A stretch of 39,885 nt of DNA from Pseudomonadota bacterium (GTDB lineage: Bacteria; Pseudomonadota; Gammaproteobacteria; Burkholderiales; JAKAFK01), in NCBI GenBank assembly GCA_021788645.1, contig JAJYKK010000025.1:1-39885 (forward strand). The letters are read 5' to 3'. Every line of letters starts with the position of its first letter. The stretch's first letter is position 1. A program made the translations under genes and the position numbers. The notes below the pieces were generated by a model that worked only from the letters and a program-made list of their open reading frames with translations, was not told where the DNA came from and ran no database searches. This document shows, piece after piece, positions 17,948 through 25,095 of the stretch.

Positions 17948-18831
17948 GCCTCGGCCCCCGGATCGCCACGGGGGAGGACCCCGCCGCCCGTTGGCCCGCG
18001 GTCCTCGGGCGGGTGTCCTATTGGCTCACGCCCGTCTATGAGCGGTTGCCGGACGCCGTGTTCCCGGCGCGCGCCCGCCGCATCCAGGCCTACTGCGTCG
18101 GCGCGCCCCGCTCGGGAACCGTCTCGATCGCCGATCAGTTCAAAGGGCAGTTCAGGGTCGGGCACGAGCCCGAAAGCCGTTTTCTCACCTGGAAAATCCT
18201 GGCCTACCGCAGCGGCAAGACGAATCCCGCGCGCATGCGGCGCTACCTCGAAAAACGCGACAGGCGCCTGGGTCTCGAACTCGACTCCTCCTATCTGAAC
18301 GCGGAGATCGCGGCACTCCTGGTGGAGAGCTTTCCGGCCGCGCGCTTTATCCTGACGGTGCGCGACTGCCTGTCGTGGACCGAATCGATCGTCAATTTCC
18401 TGATCAACAAGCCTGAATTCCTGCACCGCAAGCGCCATATCCGTCGCCACATGGGACTGTGCTTTGGCACGCCGCCCTATACGTATTCCCCCCACGAAGC
18501 GGTTCTGGAGGCGCGAGGGCTGCATCCCTTGCGCAGCTATCTGACCTATTGGACGGCGCACAACCAGCGGATTCTGGACGCCGTCCCGGCGGAGCGGCTC
18601 ATTGTCGTCAAGACCCGCGAGATCGGCCAGAGCTCACGCCGCCTGGAGGATTTCCTCGCGTTGCCTGCGGGGACGCTCAGATCGGCGGTCCACTCCAACT
18701 CCGCCAAGGCGCGCCATGGGATACTGGACCAGATCGACCCAGGCTACCTGCGCGCGAGCGCGGAGGCATGCTGCGGCGCGCTGATGGCGCGCCTGTTCCC
18801 CGAAGCCGGCGGTTGCGGCGAGCAAGACTGA
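17944..18831 (+). CDS. Sulfotransferase-like protein
   Basis: A 295-residue protein with the two PAPS-binding signatures of sulfotransferases. The 5'-phosphosulfate loop is GAPRSGT (53-59). The 3'-phosphate segment is ARFILTVRDCLSW, followed by SIVNF (about 135-155). The usual RDP is RDC here, a mild deviation. It has no signal peptide or clear membrane helix, so it should act in the cytoplasm, perhaps on a lipid-linked sugar. It is the last gene of the EPS plus arm and overlaps the Wzy-like gene by ATGA, which suggests a sulfated exopolysaccharide. A homologue with another acceptor is possible. Confidence 0.78.
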   Translation: MSLGPRIATGEDPAARWPAVLGRVSYWLTPVYERLPDAVFPARARRIQAYCVGAPRSGTVSIADQFKGQFRVGHEPESRFLTWKILAYRSGKTNPARMRRYLEKRDRRLGLELDSSYLNAEIAALLVESFPAARFILTVRDCLSWTESIVNFLINKPEFLHRKRHIRRHMGLCFGTPPYTYSPHEAVLEARGLHPLRSYLTYWTAHNQRILDAVPAERLIVVKTREIGQSSRRLEDFLALPAGTLRSAVHSNSAKARHGILDQIDPGYLRASAEACCGALMARLFPEAGGCGEQD

Positions 18832-18884
18832 CGCCCGCCGCCTTCGCCACCGTGCGGCCCGGTCCTGCGCCGGCTGGATGTCCC

Positions 18885-20003
18885 TCAGGCGGCGAGAACG
18901 TCACGCAAGGCGGCGACGATGCGCTCGCCGGCGCGCTGCCAAGAAAATTCGTGCGTGAGGGCGATGCCCCCTTCGCGCAGATCCCGCTGCAGGGCGGATG
19001 GCGCGAGCAGGCCGGCCATCGCGGCCGCGAGCGCTTCCGGGGCGTTTGGCGCGAAGAAGAGCGCGTGTCCTTCGAACAGCTCGCGATGCACGGGAATGTC
19101 CGAACAGATGACCGGTATCCCGCATGCCATGGCCTCGAGCGGCGGGAGATTGAAGCCTTCGTCCTTGGACGCCGTGACGAAGCAGGCCGCATGCCGGTAC
19201 AGGGCGGCGAGAGTGGCCTCGTCGACGAAGCCGAGCTGGTGCACGCGCGGCGCAATGCCCAGTGCGCGTGCCCGCCGTTCGAGCGCCGCGGCATAGGACG
19301 GGTCTCGGACCTTCCCCGCGACGACCAGCCTCACCGGGGTGTCTCCAGGAACGCGGGCGAGCGCGTCATAGACGGTCTCAAGGTTCTTCCTGGCCTCGAT
19401 GGCCCCCGAACTGAAGACATAGGGCTTCGTCAGTCCGAGCGCCTCCACGGCGGGATCGGGCGCGCCGGACGTCGCCGGGCTGAAGGACTCGGTGTCGACG
19501 CCGTTGTAGTAGGCACGGATGGGCGTCCCCGCCAAGCCGAAGCGGCCTTTGATTTCGTCGGCGATGGTTTGGGTGGGGGTGAGGATGAGGCGGGCGCGCC
19601 GGACGCTGTCGCGCGTCAGCAGCCGAACGAGCCGATTGGTCAAGCCGCGATAGTCCTGGGGAAACTTGAGCGGGGTGAGATCGTGGACGGTCAGGATCAG
19701 CTGGCACCGTCCGCATCCCCAGGGGGCAAGGCGCTGGACGATCAGGGCACCGAGACGGTACCGCCGGATGAGCCACGGCAGGACCAGCGAGCGCTCGATC
19801 AGCGGGTGGGCGACCGCGAGGGTCACCACCGAGACGTTCCTTCCCGGGGCCACCCGCTGGGCTTGCGCGGCGCGGCGGTTGACGAATATGACGAATTCGT
19901 GCTCGGGGGCGAGCGCCGGGAGCCATCGGGTCATCTGCTCGACCACGCGTTCCACCCCGCCGATGCCCTTGCCCAGCACGTGCGCGTCGATGCCTATCCT
20001 CAT
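18885..20003 (-). CDS. Glycosyltransferase family 4
   Basis: A GT4/GT-B enzyme of 372 residues and the last gene of the EPS minus arm. Its N-terminus MRIGIDAHVLGKGIGGVER is the classic acceptor-domain opening of this family. The donor domain starts at PYVFSSGAIEARKN, and EX7E is present in KDEGFNLPPLEAM, followed by GIPVICSDIPVHRE. The start at 20003 is set by the ATGA overlap with the upstream GT2 gene; longer versions add a basic, low-complexity leader. It converges on the sulfotransferase gene with 53 bases between the stops. Sugar specificity is unknown; mannosyl- or glucosyltransferase activity is common in this group. Confidence 0.92.
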   Translation of the reverse strand: MRIGIDAHVLGKGIGGVERVVEQMTRWLPALAPEHEFVIFVNRRAAQAQRVAPGRNVSVVTLAVAHPLIERSLVLPWLIRRYRLGALIVQRLAPWGCGRCQLILTVHDLTPLKFPQDYRGLTNRLVRLLTRDSVRRARLILTPTQTIADEIKGRFGLAGTPIRAYYNGVDTESFSPATSGAPDPAVEALGLTKPYVFSSGAIEARKNLETVYDALARVPGDTPVRLVVAGKVRDPSYAAALERRARALGIAPRVHQLGFVDEATLAALYRHAACFVTASKDEGFNLPPLEAMACGIPVICSDIPVHRELFEGHALFFAPNAPEALAAAMAGLLAPSALQRDLREGGIALTHEFSWQRAGERIVAALRDVLAA

Positions 20004-20950
20004 CGGGTGACCTCGCCGCGCCCCCCCCGGACGACGCACACGAGGCGCGCCCAGGCAGCCGCGAGGATGAAGTTGCCGCGGATCCCGGCGCGCGGCACCA
20101 AGCTCGCGCCGACCAACAGTCGCACCAGAAGGCCCGGCAGCATGACGATGCGGGCCAGCCGTTCGTGGGCGGCACCGGAGGTGTCGCGAACGATGGTGAG
20201 CAGGTTGCGCTGTTGCCACACCGCGTTCCTGACCCGGTGGGACAGCGTCTTTGAACTCGCGCCGCCATAATGCATCACCGGGTGCTCATCGAGGGTCACG
20301 ATGCGGCCGTAGCGGGCGAGTCGGCGGCAGAGGTCGACATCCTCGCAATACATGAAGAACCGCGCGTCGAAGCCGCCGATGGCGCGAAACGGGCGACGGC
20401 GCATGGCCATGCACACGCCGGAGACCCAGCCCACCGTCATTTCGCGCCCGCGGCGCGCTTCGCCGTCGATCCCGGCAAGGAGCGCGCTGCCGGGGAACAG
20501 GCGGCTCAGGCCGAAGCTTTGCATGGCGATGCGCCACAGGGAGGGCAGATGGCCGAAGGTTTTCGCCTGCGGGCGTCCGTCGGGCAAGACGATGCGCGGG
20601 GCGATGCAGGCGATGTCCTCGTGGGCGGCGAGATGCGCGGCGAGCGCCTCGGCCGCGTCGCAGGAGACGATCGCATCGCTGTTCAGCAGCAGGACGATCG
20701 GGGCCCGTGCCGCCTCCACCCCGATGTTGTTGGCGGCCCCGAAGCCCAGGTTGCTGGGCGAGGCGATCAGCAGGACTTGGGGAAACGCCTGTCTCACCAT
20801 TTCGCAGCTTCCGTCGCTCGACGCGTTGTCGACCACGATCACCTCGGTTCGGCGCGCATCGCAATGTCGGGTGACGGCGGCGAGGCACTCCCTCAGCACG
20901 CGCTCGGTGTTGAAGCTCACGATGATGATCGAGACCGCAGGCCGGGTCAT
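20000..20950 (-). CDS. Glycosyltransferase family 2 (WbbL-like)
   Basis: An inverting GT-A fold glycosyltransferase, 316 residues. The N-terminal SIIIVSFN strand, VVDNASSDGS, NLGFGAANN and LLLNSDA (the position of the DxD-type metal site) are all in order, with a later GGFDARFFMYCEDVDLCRR block that carries the catalytic-base region. This set is typical of WbbL/rhamnosyltransferase-like GT2 enzymes, but the sugar remains a guess. A hydrophobic C-terminal segment (about 270-300) may associate it with the membrane. The start at 20950 excludes an implausible Arg-rich extension. It overlaps the next gene by ATGA. Confidence 0.92.
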   Translation of the reverse strand: MTRPAVSIIIVSFNTERVLRECLAAVTRHCDARRTEVIVVDNASSDGSCEMVRQAFPQVLLIASPSNLGFGAANNIGVEAARAPIVLLLNSDAIVSCDAAEALAAHLAAHEDIACIAPRIVLPDGRPQAKTFGHLPSLWRIAMQSFGLSRLFPGSALLAGIDGEARRGREMTVGWVSGVCMAMRRRPFRAIGGFDARFFMYCEDVDLCRRLARYGRIVTLDEHPVMHYGGASSKTLSHRVRNAVWQQRNLLTIVRDTSGAAHERLARIVMLPGLLVRLLVGASLVPRAGIRGNFILAAAWARLVCVVRGGRGEVTR

Positions 20951-20967
20951 GGCGCAGGCATGCGACG

Positions 20968-21525
20968 TCACGTCTTGGCGACCTGGCGCGCCGGCACGCC
21001 GAAAGCGACGGCACCGTCCGGGAAGCTGGTCTCGACCGCCGCGTTGACGCCGATCTTGCAGTCGTCGCCGATCGTGATGGGGCCGACCGCGCAGGCGCCG
21101 GCGCCGAAGATGGCTCGGGCGCCGATGGTGGGTCCTTGGCGCGCCGGCGCGGCATCGTCTTGCGGGAAGGGCGACAGGCCGATCCAGTTCTGGTGGAACA
21201 GGATGCATTGGGGGCCGATGCGCACCCGCTCGCTGATATAGACCGCGTTCGCGTGGATGATGACGAGCCCCCCGGCGATTTCGGCGCGAGAATCGATGGA
21301 GACCGCGAAGGCGACCAGCGAGAAAAGCCGGATCAGCCCACCGAGCGGCGTGAGGCGATGGCTGTCGAAGAAGACCTGCCAGCGGTAGCACACCACGCAC
21401 AGGGCGCCGGGGTTGGCCAGCATCTTGAGGAAGGCGAGCCTTCCCTTCGCCTTGTGCTCATAGGCGCACCGCCAGCCGAGATCCTCCGCGATAAGTTGCA
21501 AGGTTTGCCGAACGCTCTGCTTCAT
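20968..21525 (-). CDS. Serine acetyltransferase-like hexapeptide acyltransferase
   Basis: A 185-residue left-handed beta-helix acyltransferase. The N-terminal helical part (MKQSVRQTLQLIAEDL) resembles CysE-type enzymes. The hexapeptide turns run from IDSRAEIAGGLVIIHAN through IGPQCILFHQ and IGARAIFGAGACAVGPITIGDDCKIGVNAAV. It ends with GVPARQV, the usual CysE/LbH closing motif. Because it lies between EPS glycosyltransferase and flippase genes, it more likely O-acetylates a sugar of the repeat unit than makes O-acetylserine. GGGAG precedes the ATG. It starts 9 bases downstream of the second acyltransferase stop. Confidence 0.85.
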   Translation of the reverse strand: MKQSVRQTLQLIAEDLGWRCAYEHKAKGRLAFLKMLANPGALCVVCYRWQVFFDSHRLTPLGGLIRLFSLVAFAVSIDSRAEIAGGLVIIHANAVYISERVRIGPQCILFHQNWIGLSPFPQDDAAPARQGPTIGARAIFGAGACAVGPITIGDDCKIGVNAAVETSFPDGAVAFGVPARQVAKT

Positions 21526-21534
21526 GGGGGCTCC

Positions 21535-22206
21535 CTATGCGATGGCGCTGGCCGTCTCGGGCTTCGGCGGCACTGACGAGGCACCGGACAGGGGTTCGCC
21601 CCGGAGCGGATTCCATTGCCGAATGGCGCCGAGCGGCAGGCTTCCCCGGCGGCGCGCGGGCACGCCGGCGAGGACGGTTCCCGGGCGAGTCGCCGAGGTG
21701 ATGACCACCGCATTCGCCTTGACCTGGGTGCCGTCGGCGAGCACGACGGCACCCAGAATGCGCACGCCTGGCCCCAGGACGCAATCGTCGCCCAGGACGA
21801 TGCGGTCCTTGGCGAGATCGACGCCCTCCATCCCCCCGATCGTCAGGAGCGCCGGACCGGTCAGCGTGCAGCGCTCACCGATGCGCGCGAAGGCGGGGAT
21901 GCCCACGCCGCCGACATCCGGAAGCACGAGGCCGGCGCCGATCTGTGCCCCGGGATGGATCTCGACGCGTGCCCAATAGAACATGACAAGCTCGGCCAGC
22001 TTGGAGAGCAGGCGCAGTCCCCGCGCATGCAGCAGCTGGTTGACGCGAAACAGCACCACGGCCGCCCCGCCGGGGCGCGGGAGCACACCGAGGATCCGCG
22101 CGAAGGTCGGCGGGCGGCCTTCGAGCGCGAGCCGCCGGGCAAGGTCGGCGCGGATCATCGCGCGCACGCGCGTGACGGTGGGCGGGGGAACGGCGGCGAA
22201 CGTCAT
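21535..22206 (-). CDS. Second hexapeptide-repeat acyltransferase
   Basis: A 223-residue protein related in plan to its neighbour at 20968. It has a helical N-terminal half with VLFRVNQLLHARG, a beta-helix beginning at VEIHPGAQIGAGLVLPDVGG, and turns through IVLGDDCVLGPGVRI and VKANAVV, ending with LAGVPARR. The serine-acetyltransferase-like layout is clear. It overlaps the flippase stop by ATGA (22203-22206), which fixes the start. Two acyltransferases side by side suggest two different acetylation sites on the polymer, or an ancient duplication followed by divergence; identity between the two is low by eye. The acyl donor is presumably acetyl-CoA. Confidence 0.82.
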   Translation of the reverse strand: MTFAAVPPPTVTRVRAMIRADLARRLALEGRPPTFARILGVLPRPGGAAVVLFRVNQLLHARGLRLLSKLAELVMFYWARVEIHPGAQIGAGLVLPDVGGVGIPAFARIGERCTLTGPALLTIGGMEGVDLAKDRIVLGDDCVLGPGVRILGAVVLADGTQVKANAVVITSATRPGTVLAGVPARRRGSLPLGAIRQWNPLRGEPLSGASSVPPKPETASAIA

Positions 22207-23663
22207 GCCGGATGCCGAAACAAGAACTGCCGCATGCGAAGACGTCTCGCGCCCGACAGCGCGCCCAGCCCGTAGAGGGCGGCGGCGTAGACGCCGAGGG
22301 CCGCGACTCCCGCGATCACCCATCCGGCCGAGGCAAGGAATCCGCCCGCCGCGGCCGTCAAAGCCTGGAGGCCGAGCGCGGCCAAACAGGCGAACAGGCT
22401 GGCGAGTCCGGGCTTCCAGACGATGAGGAACAGGTCCTGTGGTCGAATCATGCGGCGGGCAATGATGAGGCGGCTTCCCAGGGTGAGGGCGACGGCGCCG
22501 AGGAAGGCGATCGCCGCCCCCAGGGCGCCGTAGGGCTTGGCGAGCGCGAAGGTGGCCGCCAGCGCGAAGGCGGCGCCGATCGATACGGCGGTGCGGTCCT
22601 TGCCATAGGCTTTGCTGGAGGTCATCCCCAGCGACAACACCTGGTCGACGGTAATGAGGGGGGCGGCCACCATCAGCGCGGCAAAAATCGGCGCTGCGTC
22701 GAGATAGCGCGGACCCGCCAGCATGACGAGCAGCTCGCGCCCGAGCACCAGGGCGAGCCCCGCAAGGGGAAGGACGTAGAGGCTTGTGATCGACAGCATG
22801 CGCACCATGGCGAGCCTCAAGGAGGCGGCGGAGCGGGCGGCGCGGCTGGCGAACAGGTGGCTTGCGCTGTGCGCGAGCATCGTGGGCAGGAGCAGCAGCA
22901 AATCGTAGAGTTGGTAGGGCACCACATAGGATGCCGCCATGCGGGTGCCGGCAAGGGCCGGCAAGAGAACCAGCCCGGCATTGCGGATGGTCAGGAACGA
23001 CGCCATGATGATCGCGAACTGGGGCGTCTGCCGGGCGAATGCCTTGAGGCCCTCCGCGCTGGGGCGAATGCCCGTCCCTTCGAGCTGTCGGAAGACGATG
23101 CCCAGACCCGCGATGACGACGACCCATCGGGTCAGCACGAACACCAGAATGATGCTGAGGACGTTCGCCTTGAGGGCCACGAGGGCGAGGCCGATCCCGC
23201 TTCGGACGACGTTTTCGATCACGTTGAGCAGCGCCACGCGCGAACTCAGCCCCACGCCCACGAGCGTGGACTGGATGCACAAGAGCCACGCGGAGCCCAG
23301 CGCGCCCGCGGCCGCGTAGCGAAGCCCCGCGGAGATCGATGCGTCATAGGCGCCGGAGTACGAGACGATGACGTAGACGACGCCGATGCCGCTCGAAATC
23401 GCAGCCGCATAGGTCAATGCGTTGAGGAACAACTGCCTGCGCTGGTGCCCCGGTGGCGCCAGTTCGACCACGAGCCAGCGCTGGGTTCCGAGCAGGCCGA
23501 GGAATTCCGCGATGAACAGGAAGACCGCCAGGGTCCGGAAGACGGCGGCCGCCTGCTCGGACTGGCGCGCAAGCGCCAAGAAGAGCAGGAAGGAGAACCC
23601 CATGCCCACGGCTCTGGCCAGGGCCACGGACAGCCCGCCTTTGGCGACCGAATCGCGTCTCAC
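22203..23663 (-). CDS. Oligosaccharide flippase (Wzx-like)
   Basis: A polytopic membrane protein of the MOP/PST flippase group, about 486 residues with 12-14 hydrophobic segments. It would move undecaprenyl-linked repeat units to the periplasmic face. The conserved N-terminal KGGLSVALARAVGMGFSFLLFLAL and the paired-helix arrangement support this. The frame is open to an ATG at 23882, but the added 73 residues are Pro/Arg-rich and unlike the family. I placed the start at the GTG at 23663, eleven bases upstream of the conserved region. Its ribosome site is weak, so the exact start is uncertain. It follows the EpsA-like regulator gene and overlaps the acyltransferase gene. Confidence 0.85.
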   Translation of the reverse strand: MRRDSVAKGGLSVALARAVGMGFSFLLFLALARQSEQAAAVFRTLAVFLFIAEFLGLLGTQRWLVVELAPPGHQRRQLFLNALTYAAAISSGIGVVYVIVSYSGAYDASISAGLRYAAAGALGSAWLLCIQSTLVGVGLSSRVALLNVIENVVRSGIGLALVALKANVLSIILVFVLTRWVVVIAGLGIVFRQLEGTGIRPSAEGLKAFARQTPQFAIIMASFLTIRNAGLVLLPALAGTRMAASYVVPYQLYDLLLLLPTMLAHSASHLFASRAARSAASLRLAMVRMLSITSLYVLPLAGLALVLGRELLVMLAGPRYLDAAPIFAALMVAAPLITVDQVLSLGMTSSKAYGKDRTAVSIGAAFALAATFALAKPYGALGAAIAFLGAVALTLGSRLIIARRMIRPQDLFLIVWKPGLASLFACLAALGLQALTAAAGGFLASAGWVIAGVAALGVYAAALYGLGALSGARRLRMRQFLFRHPA

Positions 23664-23945
23664 CGGCTGTCCCCGGAGCGCAACGCCCTTCGCCCCGCAG
23701 GAGCGCCGCGTGGGCGGGCGGTCGAGCCTGCGGGGTCGCAGACTGGTGCTTGCGGGGAAAGGCGAGGGGTTCTGGGCATTATGTTCATCGTGTGTGCACC
23801 ATGCGAGGCTGCGCCCACCCGGCCGCCGCCCTGCGGCGCGAGGCGGCGCGGCGTTGCCGGGTCGAAAGGCGGGGGAATCCACGCGTTCGGGCGCGCGGGA
23901 ACGCCTTGCACCGGTCCGCAGATCGCACCGGCCGCCTCGTGCCGC
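23664..23945 (-). other. Gap between regulator and flippase genes
   Basis: This stretch of about 280 bases is non-coding if the flippase starts at 23663. On the minus strand a CATAAT hexamer (23778-23783) matches a -10 box at five of six positions, but no good -35 box is in register. It may hold a separate promoter for the flippase operon, possibly the target of the adjacent LuxR-type regulator. Confidence 0.3.
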
Positions 23946-24743
23946 CTATGCCGTGGTGACCACCTTGAACTTCGCCGCCGCCTGCGCCCGATTGCTGACG
24001 TTCATCTTTGCGAAGATGCGCTTGAGGTGGTTCTTGACGGTATTGGGGCTGATTCCCAGGATAAGCCCGATTTCCTGATTGGTCTTGCCGACGCAGACCC
24101 ATCGCATGATTTCCTGCTCGCGGCCGCTGATGCCGAATGTGTCCGGCGGGGGGCTCTCTTCCGTGATCGCCGCGCTGCCATGCGGGGCGTAGGGGAGGCC
24201 CTCGATGCGGCGCAAGGCGACGTCGACGTGCGGCAGCACCACATTGCACAGCAGCCGCGCTTCCTTATCGTACTCGTGGGTGTAGTCGACGAAAATGTAC
24301 AGACAATCGCTGCCGTCACGCCTGTTGTGGATGCCATGCACGAGGCAGGAACGGACGCGTCCGGTCTGCTGGCTATCGAAGGGCGGCGCGACATCCCACT
24401 CGCTGGCGCCATCGTACTGAATGGAGAAGGGTTTGCGCTCCAGCCGGCGCCACTGGTCCTGCACCATCACGGCGAAGGGCACGAGGTCGGGGCGGTGCGC
24501 AAACTCGCCGGTTCTCACGCCGAGCATCGTCGACGAGACGTCGAAATGCAGCGCGCCCGCCGGGAAATCGCCCCATGCCGCGATCAGGATGTCGTGCGGC
24601 AGCAATTCCCGGATGCCGAGCTGCATCCAGACGAGGAAATCCCAGTGCGACTGGATGGCGTGCGATTCCTGAATGAGCCAGAACAGGCGGTCGCGTTGAT
24701 TCGTGTCGAGGAATCCCGTACGGGATACGTCTTGTTGTCTCAC
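23946..24743 (-). CDS. epsA: EpsA-like LuxR-type transcriptional regulator
   Basis: A 265-residue regulator with a LuxR/GerE helix-turn-helix at the C-terminus (about 200-260; core motifs SGREQEIMRWV, TNQEIG and SPNTVKNHLKRIFAKMNV). The N-terminal part (about 15-190) resembles EpsA regulators associated with exopolysaccharide loci in beta- and gammaproteobacteria. It has no receiver domain or aspartate phosphosite, so it is not a standard NarL-type response regulator. The ligand is unknown. The GTG start has AAGG upstream. It lies at the head of the EPS minus arm, so control of the EPS genes is the natural inference. The gene name follows the family and is tentative. Confidence 0.83.
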   Translation of the reverse strand: MRQQDVSRTGFLDTNQRDRLFWLIQESHAIQSHWDFLVWMQLGIRELLPHDILIAAWGDFPAGALHFDVSSTMLGVRTGEFAHRPDLVPFAVMVQDQWRRLERKPFSIQYDGASEWDVAPPFDSQQTGRVRSCLVHGIHNRRDGSDCLYIFVDYTHEYDKEARLLCNVVLPHVDVALRRIEGLPYAPHGSAAITEESPPPDTFGISGREQEIMRWVCVGKTNQEIGLILGISPNTVKNHLKRIFAKMNVSNRAQAAAKFKVVTTA

Positions 24744-25095
24744 CTCACCTTACCCCACCCCAAGCTTCTTGATCTTATGTATTGTTGCGGCATCGGCGCG
24801 CAGGGCCGGCTTCCCCCTGCGCGCTGCCGTCTGGGCTCTGCCACGAGCCACTTCCGGCAGCGAAACAGCCGTTGCCTGGCGTCGCCTGGTGCGTGGGCGG
24901 CTTCTCTCCAAAAGCCGCTAGGCGCACTGCCACGCGTCGAAATCGTGACACGGGAGCGCCGCCGCACCGGGGGGCCATGCTTTGCGTATATGGACGCTTT
25001 TATTTGGGAGCAACGGTAAACCCGGTGCGTGAGAGAATCGTAAGAGAGCGAAGACGGCCCGCCGGCCGCCGTGGGCGGCTTGCCGGCCAGGTGCG
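24744..25095. other. Intergenic region upstream of the EpsA-like gene
   Basis: This 352-base stretch lies between the 3' end of the SARP gene and the 5' end of the EpsA-like gene; both are on the minus strand. No gene is visible. It contains ATCTTAT at 24772-24778 (ATAAGAT on the minus strand) and an AT-richer island at 24979-25020, which may hold the epsA promoter. Confidence 0.45.
24985..25013 (-). promoter_or_regulatory. Candidate promoter of the EpsA-like gene
   Basis: On the minus strand TTGCTC (25013-25008) and TATACG (24990-24985) are separated by 17 bases inside an AT-richer island about 240 bases before the start codon. The -10 box matches at 4 of 6 positions and the -35 box at only 3. 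The call is weak and based on spacing and composition. Confidence 0.25.

Noticed and set aside
18832-18884. Bidirectional terminator between the two EPS arms
   Set aside because: The 53-base convergent gap has no clear hairpin with T-tracts on either strand.
6917-24743. Exosortase (EpsH/XrtA) gene in the EPS locus
   Set aside because: None of the membrane proteins here shows the exosortase Cys/Arg/His arrangement that I can recognise; the Wzy-like and Wzx-like proteins have their own family features.
22212-25019. 935-codon plus-strand open frame
   Set aside because: Antisense to the flippase and the EpsA-like regulator genes, both with recognisable motifs; the translation is charged low-complexity sequence.
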